A program made the position numbers and the translations under genes. From Haploplasma axanthum (GTDB taxonomy: Bacteria; Bacillota_I; Bacilli_A; Acholeplasmatales; Acholeplasmataceae), in NCBI RefSeq assembly GCF_900660745.1, contig NZ_LR215048.1:1819100-1883099 (forward strand): a stretch of 64,000 nt of DNA, in the 5' to 3' direction. The notes beneath the pieces were generated by a model. That model made no database searches. It saw only the letters and a list, made by a program, of their open reading frames with translations, and was not told the DNA's origin. The number at the start of each line of letters is the position of its first letter. Positions within the stretch are counted from its first letter, which is position 1. Shown here piece after piece: positions 29,099 through 37,374 of the stretch.

Positions 29099-29184
29099 AT
29101 TATACATTCTTTCATTTTTTTTTACAAAGTCTTTGCTTACTAAACTTGTATCGCTTACATAGTAAAAAATAGTAACCGCTTACA
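29099..29184 (-). promoter_or_regulatory. pdh promoter with two cre-like sites
   Basis: Minus-strand -10 TATAAT (29099-29104) with a weak -35 (TTTGTA, 18-bp spacing). Further upstream are two sites sharing TGTAAGCG. TGTAAGCGGTTACT (29171-29184) matches the CcpA cre consensus at all but the last position. TGTAAGCGATACAA (29146-29159) matches its left half. Lying upstream of the promoter, they would suit activation by a CcpA-type regulator. Binding is inference. Confidence 0.55.
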
Positions 29185-29227
29185 CGTTTATAAATGATAG
29201 ATAATCCTTTCAAAAAGGACTTTAAAA

Positions 29228-29256
29228 TTAAAAACCGTATAGTTTTTATACTATAC
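29228..29256 (-). terminator. terminator after hipBA
   Basis: Minus-strand hairpin GTATAGT/ACTATAC (7 bp, loop ATAAAA) followed by GGTTTTT. It lies about 90 bp past the hipA stop. Confidence 0.8.
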
Positions 29257-29344
29257 AGTCTCATTGATTAATACTTTTCTTGTTTTAAAATGAATAACAG
29301 TTAACTAAGTTATTTCACATATATTATAGGTACATAATTCTTTT

Positions 29345-30454
29345 TTATATTCTATCCTTTTCATTAACAATTATATTTTTTATTCTTTCAATTATTCCTT
29401 CACATATTTTTCTTGATAATCTAAACTCATCTGCAATACTTAGCAAATCAGATTCATTAGGTTTCGAATTACCATTTACAGTCATTTCATGTTCTAATTT
29501 ATAATCTGTTTTTGTTATGTCATATGCTGGTGTTAGCCTATAGCCTTTTAACTCTTCATCATATAAAAAGGAAAAATTCTTTCCATGATCATCTCTATTC
29601 CCATATAAAACATTAAAACTCATTCTTCTAAATGCTTCATATAAATCCATTTTGTCTATAGAAATTTTTTGAATTACTTGAAACAAATGATAATAATCCA
29701 TATTAGGTATTTGATGTGTTGTCTCTAGTATTGCAGAAAGTGAAATAACATGAACTTTTTGCTTATTTTTTCTATCAAATCTTTTAGCGCCGAAATAGCC
29801 TTTACATCTATTTGATTCAAAAAGTTTAAACTCATTAACATTTATAGAAGCTTCACTAGCTTTCTTATTTGCAATATATTCATCAAATCCAACATCAAGT
29901 GAATCATTTAAAGCACCAAATTTAACTATCCACTCTTCATCATTAAATGATATATGAACCTTTGGTCTTGCTCCTCCTGAAGCACCACCAAAATTAAACA
30001 AATCATCTAAATTCTCATTCTCAGTTTTACTCTCTAATATTTTTTTTGTATTTAGAGCTAGGTTATCTAAATCCATATTATCATTTTTCACATATTCTCT
30101 TTGAATAGGTTCATAAGTTAATCCCCCAAGTCCATTACTACCAATTAAAGTTAATCTTTCAAGTGGTGTCAATTTCTCAAAATTTATTCCCTTTTTTGCG
30201 AGCATTCTTCTGACTAAAAACTCTCCCCATCCATCAGGAAGAGAATCATTAAACACTCCATATAAGCCTTTAAAATAAGGACTTTTTGATATGTAAACAT
30301 CATCACTTAGTGGAAGTGAAAAAGGTGAAATAGAAAAACCATTCTTAACCCACTCTTCATCATATTGAAATCCAATTCTATTATTTTCTAATATTTGCAA
30401 ATACCCAACTAATCTCTCATTGTATTTAACTAAAACTCTGTCTATATTTTTCAC
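29345..30454 (-). CDS. hipA: HipA-family serine/threonine kinase toxin
   Basis: Toxin kinase of a HipBA-type system; family members phosphorylate targets such as glutamyl-tRNA synthetase and stop translation. The N-terminal HipA N1 domain contains GVFNDSLPDGWGEFL. The central GGASGGARPK segment is the ATP-loop/autophosphorylation region. The C-terminal catalytic part has NVLYGNRDDHGKNFSF (catalytic Asp and Asn) and the metal-binding PAYDIT. The length of 369 residues is somewhat below that of E. coli HipA. It is coupled to the antitoxin gene (2-bp gap). All key motifs are intact, so it is probably active. Confidence 0.9.
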   Translation of the reverse strand: MKNIDRVLVKYNERLVGYLQILENNRIGFQYDEEWVKNGFSISPFSLPLSDDVYISKSPYFKGLYGVFNDSLPDGWGEFLVRRMLAKKGINFEKLTPLERLTLIGSNGLGGLTYEPIQREYVKNDNMDLDNLALNTKKILESKTENENLDDLFNFGGASGGARPKVHISFNDEEWIVKFGALNDSLDVGFDEYIANKKASEASINVNEFKLFESNRCKGYFGAKRFDRKNKQKVHVISLSAILETTHQIPNMDYYHLFQVIQKISIDKMDLYEAFRRMSFNVLYGNRDDHGKNFSFLYDEELKGYRLTPAYDITKTDYKLEHEMTVNGNSKPNESDLLSIADEFRLSRKICEGIIERIKNIIVNEKDRI

Positions 30455-30456
30455 TA

Positions 30457-30741
30457 CTATCTACCTCTCAAATTTTTAACTATTTGATTTTTAAATAGCT
30501 CATTAAAATCATCTAAACATCCAATTACATCACTAAGTTTTAAAAGCGAAGATAATGAAATATCTCCAGTGGATTCAAACCTCCTAATCGATCCATAACT
30601 TACCCCCGATCTACTACTTAACTCTTTTTGGGTAAGCCCGATTTCTTTTCTTCTCTTTTTAAATCTTTCAACCAAGTTATTTATAATTGTTTGTTCCGTT
30701 TCAACTGTAACAAAATCTCCTATATCAAACTTTTTATTCAT
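30457..30741 (-). CDS. hipB: HipB-like XRE antitoxin
   Basis: A 94-residue Cro/C1-type DNA-binding protein with helix-turn-helix at about residues 30-75 (RKEIGLTQKELSSRSGVSYGSIRRFE). It is expected to bind HipA and repress the operon. The start at 30741 lies only about 10 bp from the -10 box and has no ribosome site, so the mRNA is probably leaderless. It precedes hipA. Confidence 0.88.
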   Translation of the reverse strand: MNKKFDIGDFVTVETEQTIINNLVERFKKRRKEIGLTQKELSSRSGVSYGSIRRFESTGDISLSSLLKLSDVIGCLDDFNELFKNQIVKNLRGR

Positions 30742-30744
30742 ATC

Positions 30745-30798
30745 GCTAATATTTTAGCATTTTTAACTTATTTTGTCAATTATTGCTAATATATTAAC
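30745..30798 (-). promoter_or_regulatory. hipBA promoter with two operator palindromes
   Basis: Minus-strand promoter: -35 TTGACA (30774-30779), 17-bp spacer, -10 TAAAAT (30751-30756). Two 14-bp near-palindromes of the form GCTAATA-TTTTAGC (30745-30758, over the -10) and GCTAATA-TATTAAC (30785-30798, upstream of the -35) are centred 40 bp apart. They are likely HipB operators. The transcription start would be about 3 nt before the ATG. Confidence 0.7.
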
Positions 30799-30925
30799 TA
30801 TTACAGTTATGAAAAAGTAATGAAAGATTAATAATCAAAATGCTTAATTTATATAATCAGTAAAATATATTGATACTTTTTATATTTTCAAAAACTTCAC
30901 CCTATCCATTAAATAACCTTTTATT

Positions 30926-30959
30926 ATAAAAATACATCCTATGCAAATCTAGGATGTAT
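30926..30959 (-). terminator. hairpin terminator after ParE-like remnant
   Basis: A perfect 10-bp stem ATACATCCTA/TAGGATGTAT with an 8-nt loop, followed on the minus strand by TTTTTAT. It probably terminates transcription coming from the HAD/cutC operon and the gene remnant. Between it and the hipB promoter (30799-30925) I see only AT-rich sequence. Confidence 0.7.
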
Positions 30960-31048
30960 ATATATTTCAAAACTATTTATAAAAATCTTTGATATTCACT
31001 TTTTTGGTGCAAAATTATATTAACTATAACTATCTTTTTTCTCTTCAT

Positions 31049-31219
31049 TTATTTGTAAAATATTATATGATTTTCAGCAACAATAAATTTATAACCTTGA
31101 TTCTTCAATATTTTATATCTAGGATTTGCTCTTCTTTCAGTAAATTTATCAAGTAATAAAATAACTTTTTCTAATTTATTCAAACAACTTATTGCGTCAT
31201 TATAACTATATTGCTTATA
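31049..31219 (-). pseudogene. ParE/RelE-type toxin remnant
   Basis: An open frame of 57 codons with no start codon. The stretch PRYKILKNQGYKFIVAENH followed by IIFYK resembles the C-terminal beta-strands of ParE/RelE toxins, where an R-rich loop is followed by a VENYLIFYK-like strand. It stops right after that strand, before the last strand with catalytic or contact residues, and the N-terminal part is missing. No antitoxin gene adjoins it. I read it as a decayed toxin gene; the family call is by eye. Confidence 0.5.
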
Positions 31220-31237
31220 TTACATTCTTAATATCTA

Positions 31238-32050
31238 TTAAATACTTTTATTTCTTATGATTTTAATCATTTCTACTAATGCACCATCATTATGATGACA
31301 AACCACATGCTTAGCCGCATCTTTTACTTCATCATGTGCATTAAGTGGAGCAAATCCATACGCATTTTTAACCATTTCATAATCATTTATATGATCTCCA
31401 ATAGTATATAAATCATATTCTTTAATATTTGCATACTTTAAAGCAATCTCAATTGCTGATCTTTTTGAAGTGTCTTTATTAACTAATTCAACATAAGATG
31501 AACCTGATGGAATAACTTCAATTTTATCAAAACTTTTAAAAGCTTTTGCTTCTTCTCTAACTTTTTCATTTTGACTTGGATCTACAACAAAACTTGCTTT
31601 AGTAATATTTTTATAATCAATTTCATCAACATAAACTTTTGTATATGGAAAACCAACTTCAATTATACTTTTTTCTTTATCTTGCACAATAATATAATGT
31701 TCATATGGTGACATTATTGCAAGAACAACATCATTTTTAAAAGCATAGCCAATAGCTTCTTGAAGTGCTTCTTTATTTAAAATTTCTTGATAAATTATTT
31801 TAGAATGTGCATAATCGTAGACTAATGTTCCATTTGATAATACAAATGGTAAATTAAATTTTAGTTTTGTGTCTTTAAAAAAAGGTGATACACTTGAAAT
31901 ATTTCTTCCTGTTGCTACACCAAATAAATTACCATCTCGAATCCAGTCATTAATTGCAGAAATATTTTCATTTGAAAAATAACTCTTATTATTACTATCA
32001 AGATTGAATAACGTTCCATCTAAATCAGAATATATTATTTTTTTCTTCAC
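31238..32050 (-). CDS. HAD-superfamily (Cof-type) sugar-phosphatase-like hydrolase
   Basis: A 270-residue Cof/YbiV-type phosphatase. Motif I is YSDLDGTLFN (nucleophile Asp), motif II is FGVATGRN, and motif IV is TIGDHINDYEMVKNA (metal-binding Asp pair). There is a C2-type cap domain between about 85 and 190. It probably dephosphorylates sugar phosphates or nucleotides in the cytoplasm; substrate is not predictable. It overlaps cutC by 4 nt (ATGA) and has a paralogue at 35467-36294. Confidence 0.88.
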   Translation of the reverse strand: MKKKIIYSDLDGTLFNLDSNNKSYFSNENISAINDWIRDGNLFGVATGRNISSVSPFFKDTKLKFNLPFVLSNGTLVYDYAHSKIIYQEILNKEALQEAIGYAFKNDVVLAIMSPYEHYIIVQDKEKSIIEVGFPYTKVYVDEIDYKNITKASFVVDPSQNEKVREEAKAFKSFDKIEVIPSGSSYVELVNKDTSKRSAIEIALKYANIKEYDLYTIGDHINDYEMVKNAYGFAPLNAHDEVKDAAKHVVCHHNDGALVEMIKIIRNKSI

Positions 32051-32727
32051 TTTATAATTTCCTTTACAACTTTTATTTTTTCAGAATCAATTTCCTTAAA
32101 ATTATTATTATCAAATTTCACGCCTGATCCAAAATGTACTTCTGAAACATTTGCTTTAGTAACAAAATCTTTGATGTTTGTAATATTAAGACCTGAACCT
32201 GCAAGAAGTATTATATCATTTTTAATTGCTATTTCATTCATTTGACTTAAAAGTTCAATAGAATCAACCACAGAATCACTACCAGCTGATGTTAATATTC
32301 TATCAATATCATAGTTTTTCAAAATATTCATTGATTCAATTAAATCTCTTGATCTATCAATTGCTCTATGAAAAGTTAAACTTAAATTACCTTTAGCATC
32401 AATTACTTTTTTTAATACTTCTTCATCAATTTGATTATCTTTAGTTAATGCTCCAAAGACTATTCCATATGCATTCGTTAGTCTAATCCTTTTAATATCT
32501 TCAATAATTACTTCTAGATCATTATTGTCATAAACAAAAGATTTTGAATGTGGTCTAACCATTACCATAACTGGAATTTTAACACTATTTACTATTTTTT
32601 CAATTAACCCAATTGATGGTGTTAATCCACCTTCTTTAATCCCTGTTACAAGTTCAATACGATCTGCACCAGAAGATTCAATATCGATTGCTTCTTTAAG
32701 AGTAGTTGCTATTACTTCTAATAACAC
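32047..32727 (-). CDS. cutC: CutC-family protein (copper homeostasis family)
   Basis: TIM-barrel protein of the CutC family, historically linked to copper tolerance, with biochemical role unsettled. Recognisable stretches are LEVIATTLKEA, GADRIELVTGIKEGGLTPS, MVMVRPHSKSFVY and the HRAIDRS segment. I chose the GTG start at 32727 (226 residues) because GAGGTG lies 6 bp before it. The alternative GTG at 32736 is inside that ribosome site. It is the first gene of a two-gene operon with the HAD phosphatase. Confidence 0.88.
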   Translation of the reverse strand: MLLEVIATTLKEAIDIESSGADRIELVTGIKEGGLTPSIGLIEKIVNSVKIPVMVMVRPHSKSFVYDNNDLEVIIEDIKRIRLTNAYGIVFGALTKDNQIDEEVLKKVIDAKGNLSLTFHRAIDRSRDLIESMNILKNYDIDRILTSAGSDSVVDSIELLSQMNEIAIKNDIILLAGSGLNITNIKDFVTKANVSEVHFGSGVKFDNNNFKEIDSEKIKVVKEIIK

Positions 32728-32753
32728 AAAAATCACCTCGCGTTGTTTGTACT

Positions 32754-32811
32754 ATTATATCATATAAATTAATACTTTCTTAACTTGACTTTACAAGTTT
32801 GGTAGTATAAT
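32754..32811. promoter_or_regulatory. divergent promoters for cutC and nagA
   Basis: Leftward: -10 TATAAT on the minus strand (32754-32759) with no clear -35. Rightward: -35 TTGACT (32785-32790) and -10 TATAAT (32806-32811) with a short 15-bp spacer. nagA follows with ribosome site AGGAGGA. The two divergent genes share about 100 bp. Confidence 0.6.
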
Positions 32812-32831
32812 AGATATAGGAGGATAATTAC

Positions 32832-33962
32832 ATGACTACATTAAAAAACTTAACTATCTATACTGAGGAAGGCATATTAAAAAATGCTTATATTAAATTC
32901 GATAAAACTATTTCAGAAATTGGAACAGGGAATATCGACGGGATTGATATGAAAGGAAAAATTCTTATTCCTGGATATATTGAACAACATATTCATGGCG
33001 TTTCAGGGGCTGATACAATGGATGCAACATTTGAAGCAATAGATGCTATGGTAACAAACTTACCTAAGGAAGGAATCACTTCTTTCTTTCCAACAACAAT
33101 GACTGAAACAGAAGAAAACATTATCAATGCCTTAAAGAACATTAAAGAATATAAAGAAAAAAGCACTTCAAAGGGTGCTGATATTGTTGGTGTTCATCTT
33201 GAAGGACCATTTATTAATATCAAATTTAAAGGTGCTCAACGAGGGGATGCAATTAGAAAACCAAGTGTTGAACTTTTCAAAAAGTTTAATGAAGCATCTG
33301 GTAATCTTGTAAAACATGTTACCTTTGCACCAGAAATTGAAGGTGCTGATGAATTTATTAAATATTTAAAAGCTAATAAAATCGTTGCATCAATCGGTCA
33401 CACAAATGCAACTGATGAAGAGGCGTTTAATGCAATTAAACTTGGTGCAAACCATTTCACACATGCATACAATGCAATGAGTCCCTTCCACCACCGTAAT
33501 ATTGGGGTCATTGGTGCTATGTTATTAAGTGATAATACTTTTGCAGAAGTTATTACTGATGGGATCCATTCAAGTTTTAACGCTGTAAAAATGTTATATA
33601 AATCAAAAGGATATAAAAATATTGTTTTGATTACTGACTCAATGCGTGCAAAATTATTACCTGATGGTGAATCTGAAATAGGTGGACAAAAGGTTTATGT
33701 TAAAGGCTTAGAAGCTAGACTAGAAGACGGAACACTTGCTGGAAGTATTTTACGTTTTGAAGATGGTGTTAAAAACTTTAGACGTGTTAACAACTGTTCA
33801 ATTGAAGAAATAATTGAAATGGCTTCAGTAAATCCTGCAAAGCTTCACAATCTTTTTGATTCTAAAGGATCAATTAAAGTTGGAAAAGATGCTGATTTTA
33901 TTATTACTAATGATAATCTTGATGTTTTAGAAACATACTGCTTAGGAGTTCGTTTAAAATAA
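32832..33962 (+). CDS. nagA: N-acetylglucosamine-6-phosphate deacetylase
   Basis: Metal-dependent amidohydrolase that removes acetate from GlcNAc-6-phosphate in amino-sugar catabolism. Metal and substrate motifs: HIHG near residue 55, HLEGPF with the metal Glu, IGHTNA, HFTHAYNAMSPFHHR and catalytic Asp in ITDSMRA. The length, 376 residues, is normal. It is the only plus-strand host gene in the window and forms a single-gene unit. nagB and a transporter are not nearby. In a wall-less cell it would serve scavenging of host or environmental GlcNAc rather than wall recycling (inference). Confidence 0.93.
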   Translation: MTTLKNLTIYTEEGILKNAYIKFDKTISEIGTGNIDGIDMKGKILIPGYIEQHIHGVSGADTMDATFEAIDAMVTNLPKEGITSFFPTTMTETEENIINALKNIKEYKEKSTSKGADIVGVHLEGPFINIKFKGAQRGDAIRKPSVELFKKFNEASGNLVKHVTFAPEIEGADEFIKYLKANKIVASIGHTNATDEEAFNAIKLGANHFTHAYNAMSPFHHRNIGVIGAMLLSDNTFAEVITDGIHSSFNAVKMLYKSKGYKNIVLITDSMRAKLLPDGESEIGGQKVYVKGLEARLEDGTLAGSILRFEDGVKNFRRVNNCSIEEIIEMASVNPAKLHNLFDSKGSIKVGKDADFIITNDNLDVLETYCLGVRLK

Positions 33963-33977
33963 CGAACTCTTTTTTTA
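33946..33977 (+). terminator. nagA terminator
   Basis: Hairpin GAGTTCGTT/AACGAACTC (9 bp) followed by eight T. The left arm overlaps the last nagA codons. Confidence 0.9.
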
Positions 33978-34589
33978 TTCAACTAATGCAAATGCTCTTA
34001 CTAAACTTGCTTCTGTTTCAATTTTTAAAGGTATAGCGAAAAACTCGATTTTTTGATAGTTTAATAGTTCTTTTAAATTTGTTGCATTTTCAACAATAAA
34101 AATTCCTTCATTAAAGAGTATCTTATGAACATTAAAAGGTTCATAATCAGGGCTAGGTGTATCTAACACAAGCATCTTAATCTTCTTACTAGCAAGTTTT
34201 CTAGCCATATTTTCTGTTATATTTGGATGCTTTAAATAATAATTTTCTTGTTTAATGTTAAATCCTGTATAAATTATCAAAATACAATTTTCTCTAATAA
34301 GATTTTCATATTCTAGTGACCACTCGATAATGTCTCTACCTTCTGAATCAATAACTATTGCTTCACCAAAAAAGTTTGTGAGTGAATAATCACTAACAGA
34401 CAAATCACTTTTTATTAAATGTTTAGGTACGTCAATATGTGTTCCAATATGCATATTAGTTTTTATTTCATTAATCACATAACCATCTGTTTCAAGATTT
34501 TTTTGTTGCTTAATTTCAAATTTGGAATCACCCGGATAAATTGATATCTCTTCATTTATTAAATAAGTTAAATCAATTACTTTTTTCAT
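33975..34589 (-). CDS. cyclase-family (kynurenine formamidase-like) metal hydrolase
   Basis: A 204-residue protein of the cyclase family (PF04199 type). The hallmark HIGTHIDVPKH metal-binding motif is at about residues 47-57. An SPDYEPF segment is near the C-terminal third. Members include KynB arylformamidase and isatin hydrolase. No tryptophan-catabolism genes adjoin, so the substrate is open. It overlaps the NYN gene by 4 nt and is last in a three-gene operon. Confidence 0.85.
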   Translation of the reverse strand: MKKVIDLTYLINEEISIYPGDSKFEIKQQKNLETDGYVINEIKTNMHIGTHIDVPKHLIKSDLSVSDYSLTNFFGEAIVIDSEGRDIIEWSLEYENLIRENCILIIYTGFNIKQENYYLKHPNITENMARKLASKKIKMLVLDTPSPDYEPFNVHKILFNEGIFIVENATNLKELLNYQKIEFFAIPLKIETEASLVRAFALVE

Positions 34590-35467
34590 TTTTTCACTTT
34601 CACAGAAAATGTTTGCTCATTAACTTCATAACCAAGATTTTTTAATAATGCACTGAATTTTGAAAAACCAAAATTTTTAACATTAAAGTTTTCAAACTCT
34701 TTATCCATTGAATTCTTAAGTTTTCCAATATTTCCTTTTTTAGAATTACCTAAAAATTCTACAATATACTTTTTAACTTGTTCTAACGTTAAACTATTTT
34801 CATACTTAACAAATGTCGTTGTATTTTCAGTACTTGTATTAAAGCCTAATTTCGTTACTAGTGAAGTTAAATTTGATGAGCCATATTTTCTAGGATCAAA
34901 ATCTGAAAACTGATTAACTAAAATATCTCCAAGTCTTGATAATTGCAACTTATTATCTGTTCCATTTTCTAAAATGATATTTTCAATTGTTATTCTTAAA
35001 CTTTCATATTTGTTTGTAACTTTAACTTCTTCAATCTCATCTTCAAAATATTCAAAATATTTAAACTCACTACAAGCAGATTTAAAAGCATTTGTTACTT
35101 TCTTTTCTTCCCCAATTCCAATAACAATTGCCCCTGCTTCTTTTAATCTAATAGCTAGTGGTGTAAAATCTGAATCACTTGAAACAATGAAAAATATATC
35201 AGCTTTATCTTGATATTTTATTTCAATTGTATCAAGCGCCATTTCCATATCAGCAGAATTCTTTCCACTTGCAACATTAAACTGATGCATCGGCTTAATA
35301 GCATAATCTAGAGCCTTCTTTTTCCATTCATCAGCAAGTCTATTTATATCCCCATAAAATCTCGCTATTACAAGTTTTCCATATTTTGATATTTCTTTAA
35401 TTATATGATCAATGTATTTATATCCTACATTTTCCGCATCAATCATTAAAGCTACTCTATTGTCCAT
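34586..35467 (-). CDS. NYN-domain putative RNase with two OST-HTH/LOTUS domains
   Basis: The N-terminal NYN (PIN-like) nuclease domain (about 1-140) has acidic active-site residues in LMIDAENVGY, SADMEMALDT and VSSDSDFTPL. Two LOTUS/OST-HTH-type winged helices follow (about 160-215 and 225-292), a combination seen in LabA/MARF1-like RNA-processing proteins. It probably cleaves RNA in the cytoplasm; target unknown. At 293 residues it is intact. Its stop overlaps the cyclase start, and its ATG overlaps the stop of the HAD gene upstream. Confidence 0.85.
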   Translation of the reverse strand: MDNRVALMIDAENVGYKYIDHIIKEISKYGKLVIARFYGDINRLADEWKKKALDYAIKPMHQFNVASGKNSADMEMALDTIEIKYQDKADIFFIVSSDSDFTPLAIRLKEAGAIVIGIGEEKKVTNAFKSACSEFKYFEYFEDEIEEVKVTNKYESLRITIENIILENGTDNKLQLSRLGDILVNQFSDFDPRKYGSSNLTSLVTKLGFNTSTENTTTFVKYENSLTLEQVKKYIVEFLGNSKKGNIGKLKNSMDKEFENFNVKNFGFSKFSALLKNLGYEVNEQTFSVKVKK

Positions 35468-36294
35468 TATTTACTTCCTTTCAATTCATTTATTTTCTTA
35501 ATCATATCACTAATTGCTCCATCATTATGGTGACAAACAACATGATCCGCAATTTCTAAGATATCTTGGTGAGCATTAAGTGGAGCAAATCCTACATCTG
35601 CATTTTTTATCATTTCATAATCATTTATATAATCACCAATTGTATAGATTGTATAGTCATTAATTCCTACATATTCTAATATTCTTTTAATTCCAGTTAT
35701 TTTTGATGTTCCTTTATTAATCATTTCAATATAAGTTGGGGCAGATGGAATAAGTTCTAATAAATCAAAAGATTTAAAACCTTTAACATCTTTTAATACT
35801 TCTTCACTTCTATCTTTTGTAACAGAAAAACTAACCTTTGTAATCGAATCATATGGAATTTGATCCTTTGTTATTAATGTATAATCAAATACTGGCATCT
35901 TAAATTTTTCTTTATTTTTTGGTTCTAGCATATAATGTTTATCTGCTGTAATTAAAAACATTAGTGCTTTCTCTTCACTCAATATATACTTAACAGCATC
36001 ATCAATTATCTTAGAATTTAAAATTTCTTGATAGATTATATGATTTTTCTTTATATCATATAAAACAGTTCCATTTGATAATACTAATGGGAGATTATAG
36101 TTGAATTTATTGTGTTCTAAGAATCGCTTTGCACTTTTTATATTTCTTCCTGTTGCTACTGAAAAGAAGTTTCCATTTTCGATCCATGAGTCAATCGCCT
36201 TTAAATTTTTCTCTGATATAAATGATTTTCTATCTTCATAATTAAGTAATGTACCATCTAAATCTGAGAATATAACATTTTTTTTCATATTCAA
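35467..36294 (-). CDS. HAD-superfamily (Cof-type) phosphatase, paralogue
   Basis: 275 residues with the same architecture as the product of 31238-32050: motif I FSDLDGTLLN, FSVATGRN, and TIGDYINDYEMIKNA. The two are clearly related along their length (for example YQEILN and HHNDGA in both). A duplication probably gave paralogues with different substrates. It is first in the operon with the NYN and cyclase genes. Confidence 0.87.
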   Translation of the reverse strand: MNMKKNVIFSDLDGTLLNYEDRKSFISEKNLKAIDSWIENGNFFSVATGRNIKSAKRFLEHNKFNYNLPLVLSNGTVLYDIKKNHIIYQEILNSKIIDDAVKYILSEEKALMFLITADKHYMLEPKNKEKFKMPVFDYTLITKDQIPYDSITKVSFSVTKDRSEEVLKDVKGFKSFDLLELIPSAPTYIEMINKGTSKITGIKRILEYVGINDYTIYTIGDYINDYEMIKNADVGFAPLNAHQDILEIADHVVCHHNDGAISDMIKKINELKGSK

Positions 36295-36351
36295 TCCTCG
36301 TACTTCGTTTATTTATCTATACTTTATTATAGCATTTTTAAGGCGAAAAAG

Positions 36352-36396
36352 AAAAAACTCTCATTATTCGCACTGATTATCGTGCTAATGAAAGTT
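36352..36396 (-). terminator. terminator of the TAC operon
   Basis: A long minus-strand imperfect stem (AACTTTCATTA paired with TAATGAGAGTT, plus inner GTGC/GCAC) is followed by a T run. It ends the toxin-antitoxin-chaperone operon about 30 bp past its last stop. Confidence 0.8.
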
Positions 36397-36426
36397 CTAT
36401 TTTTAAAATTGGAATCTAAAGTATTT

Positions 36427-36828
36427 CTATTTATCCTTATTTATTTCTTTATTAAAAAAACTTGCAATATTTATAATAGGTAAAACATATGGTGGTAATG
36501 GGTGATTCATTGTTAACTCAGCCAATTTACTTCGTAAATATGGATATAATATCGCGGTAGCATTATCAATATAATTAGTATTTTTTTTCCATTCATTAAG
36601 TTTAAATTGACCTATTACACTTACTTTAACTTCAAACGGAATAATCTTATTTTGCTGGTTTTTAATAATTTTAACCTCAAGAAGTACCTCAAAAGAATCA
36701 TTACCTCTATCTATTATTTCGCGTGTAAATTCAGGGTTAATAACAATATCCTCTTCTATATTAGTTTTCACTAGTTTATAGTAAAGTTCTTGATTATATA
36801 TATTTTCTAATTTTAGCAAACTTGACAT
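36427..36828 (-). CDS. SecB-like chaperone of a toxin-antitoxin-chaperone system
   Basis: 133 residues with a SecB fold signature: central strands ending in FEVKVSVIGQFKL and the helix TAILYPYLRSKLAELT. This is followed by LPPYVLPIIN, equivalent to the FPYAR and FPQLNLAPVNF stretches of SecB. In TAC systems such a dedicated chaperone folds and protects the antitoxin. General secretion by SecB is not expected in a single-membrane cell. It is the third gene, overlapping the antitoxin gene end by 16 nt. The family call is strong from the pattern; the role comes from context. Confidence 0.82.
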   Translation of the reverse strand: MSSLLKLENIYNQELYYKLVKTNIEEDIVINPEFTREIIDRGNDSFEVLLEVKIIKNQQNKIIPFEVKVSVIGQFKLNEWKKNTNYIDNATAILYPYLRSKLAELTMNHPLPPYVLPIINIASFFNKEINKDK

Positions 36829-37358
36829 ATATCTTCATTTCCTTTCCCTATCTCGAAAGCAGTCTTGAAGGTAACTTTATTAGTTGGACTATATGTAAAT
36901 ACAGCATTTTGATTTTGAAATACAAGTTTTTTTATTTTAGCGACCAATTTACCATTATTGCTTAATTTCAATATTTGTTCAAATGATTCTTTATCATCAA
37001 CCAATCTCATCAAAATATCATTTGATTTATCTTGAATATATCCATTTTCATATCTTGTTACTGTTTTTTCTCCAAAACCTAAAAGTTGAGACATTTCTTT
37101 TTGACTAATATTATATTTCGATCTTATTTTTCTTATTTCTTCACTTGTTAATAAACCTTTAATTTTTCTATATTCATCATAAACGATGATATCATTATTA
37201 ACTTCATTTTTTTTATCATAAATTAATTCATTACATTCAGCACAATAAATTCTAGTAATAGTAACATCGATAATTTCATCTTTAACTTCATATGTTTTCT
37301 TTTCTTTTTTCTTTATCACTTCAACATCTTTATCGCATTGTGCACAATACATTTTCAT
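36813..37358 (-). CDS. MqsA-like antitoxin with C-terminal chaperone-addiction-type tail
   Basis: The chosen ATG at 37358 (181 residues) has an AAGGAG ribosome site. Longer in-frame starts overlap the toxin gene without one. An N-terminal YgiT-type zinc finger (MYCAQC and IYCAEC) is followed by an XRE-type helix-turn-helix (about 75-125, YNISQKEMSQLLGFGEKTVTRYENG). A hydrophobic tail of about 50 residues ends in EDICQVC. The tail fits a chaperone-addiction (ChAD) segment, which makes the antitoxin unstable without its SecB-like partner. It probably represses its own operon through the palindrome at 37695. Confidence 0.8.
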   Translation of the reverse strand: MKMYCAQCDKDVEVIKKKEKKTYEVKDEIIDVTITRIYCAECNELIYDKKNEVNNDIIVYDEYRKIKGLLTSEEIRKIRSKYNISQKEMSQLLGFGEKTVTRYENGYIQDKSNDILMRLVDDKESFEQILKLSNNGKLVAKIKKLVFQNQNAVFTYSPTNKVTFKTAFEIGKGNEDICQVC

Positions 37359-37374
37359 ATTTTTCTCCTTCATT

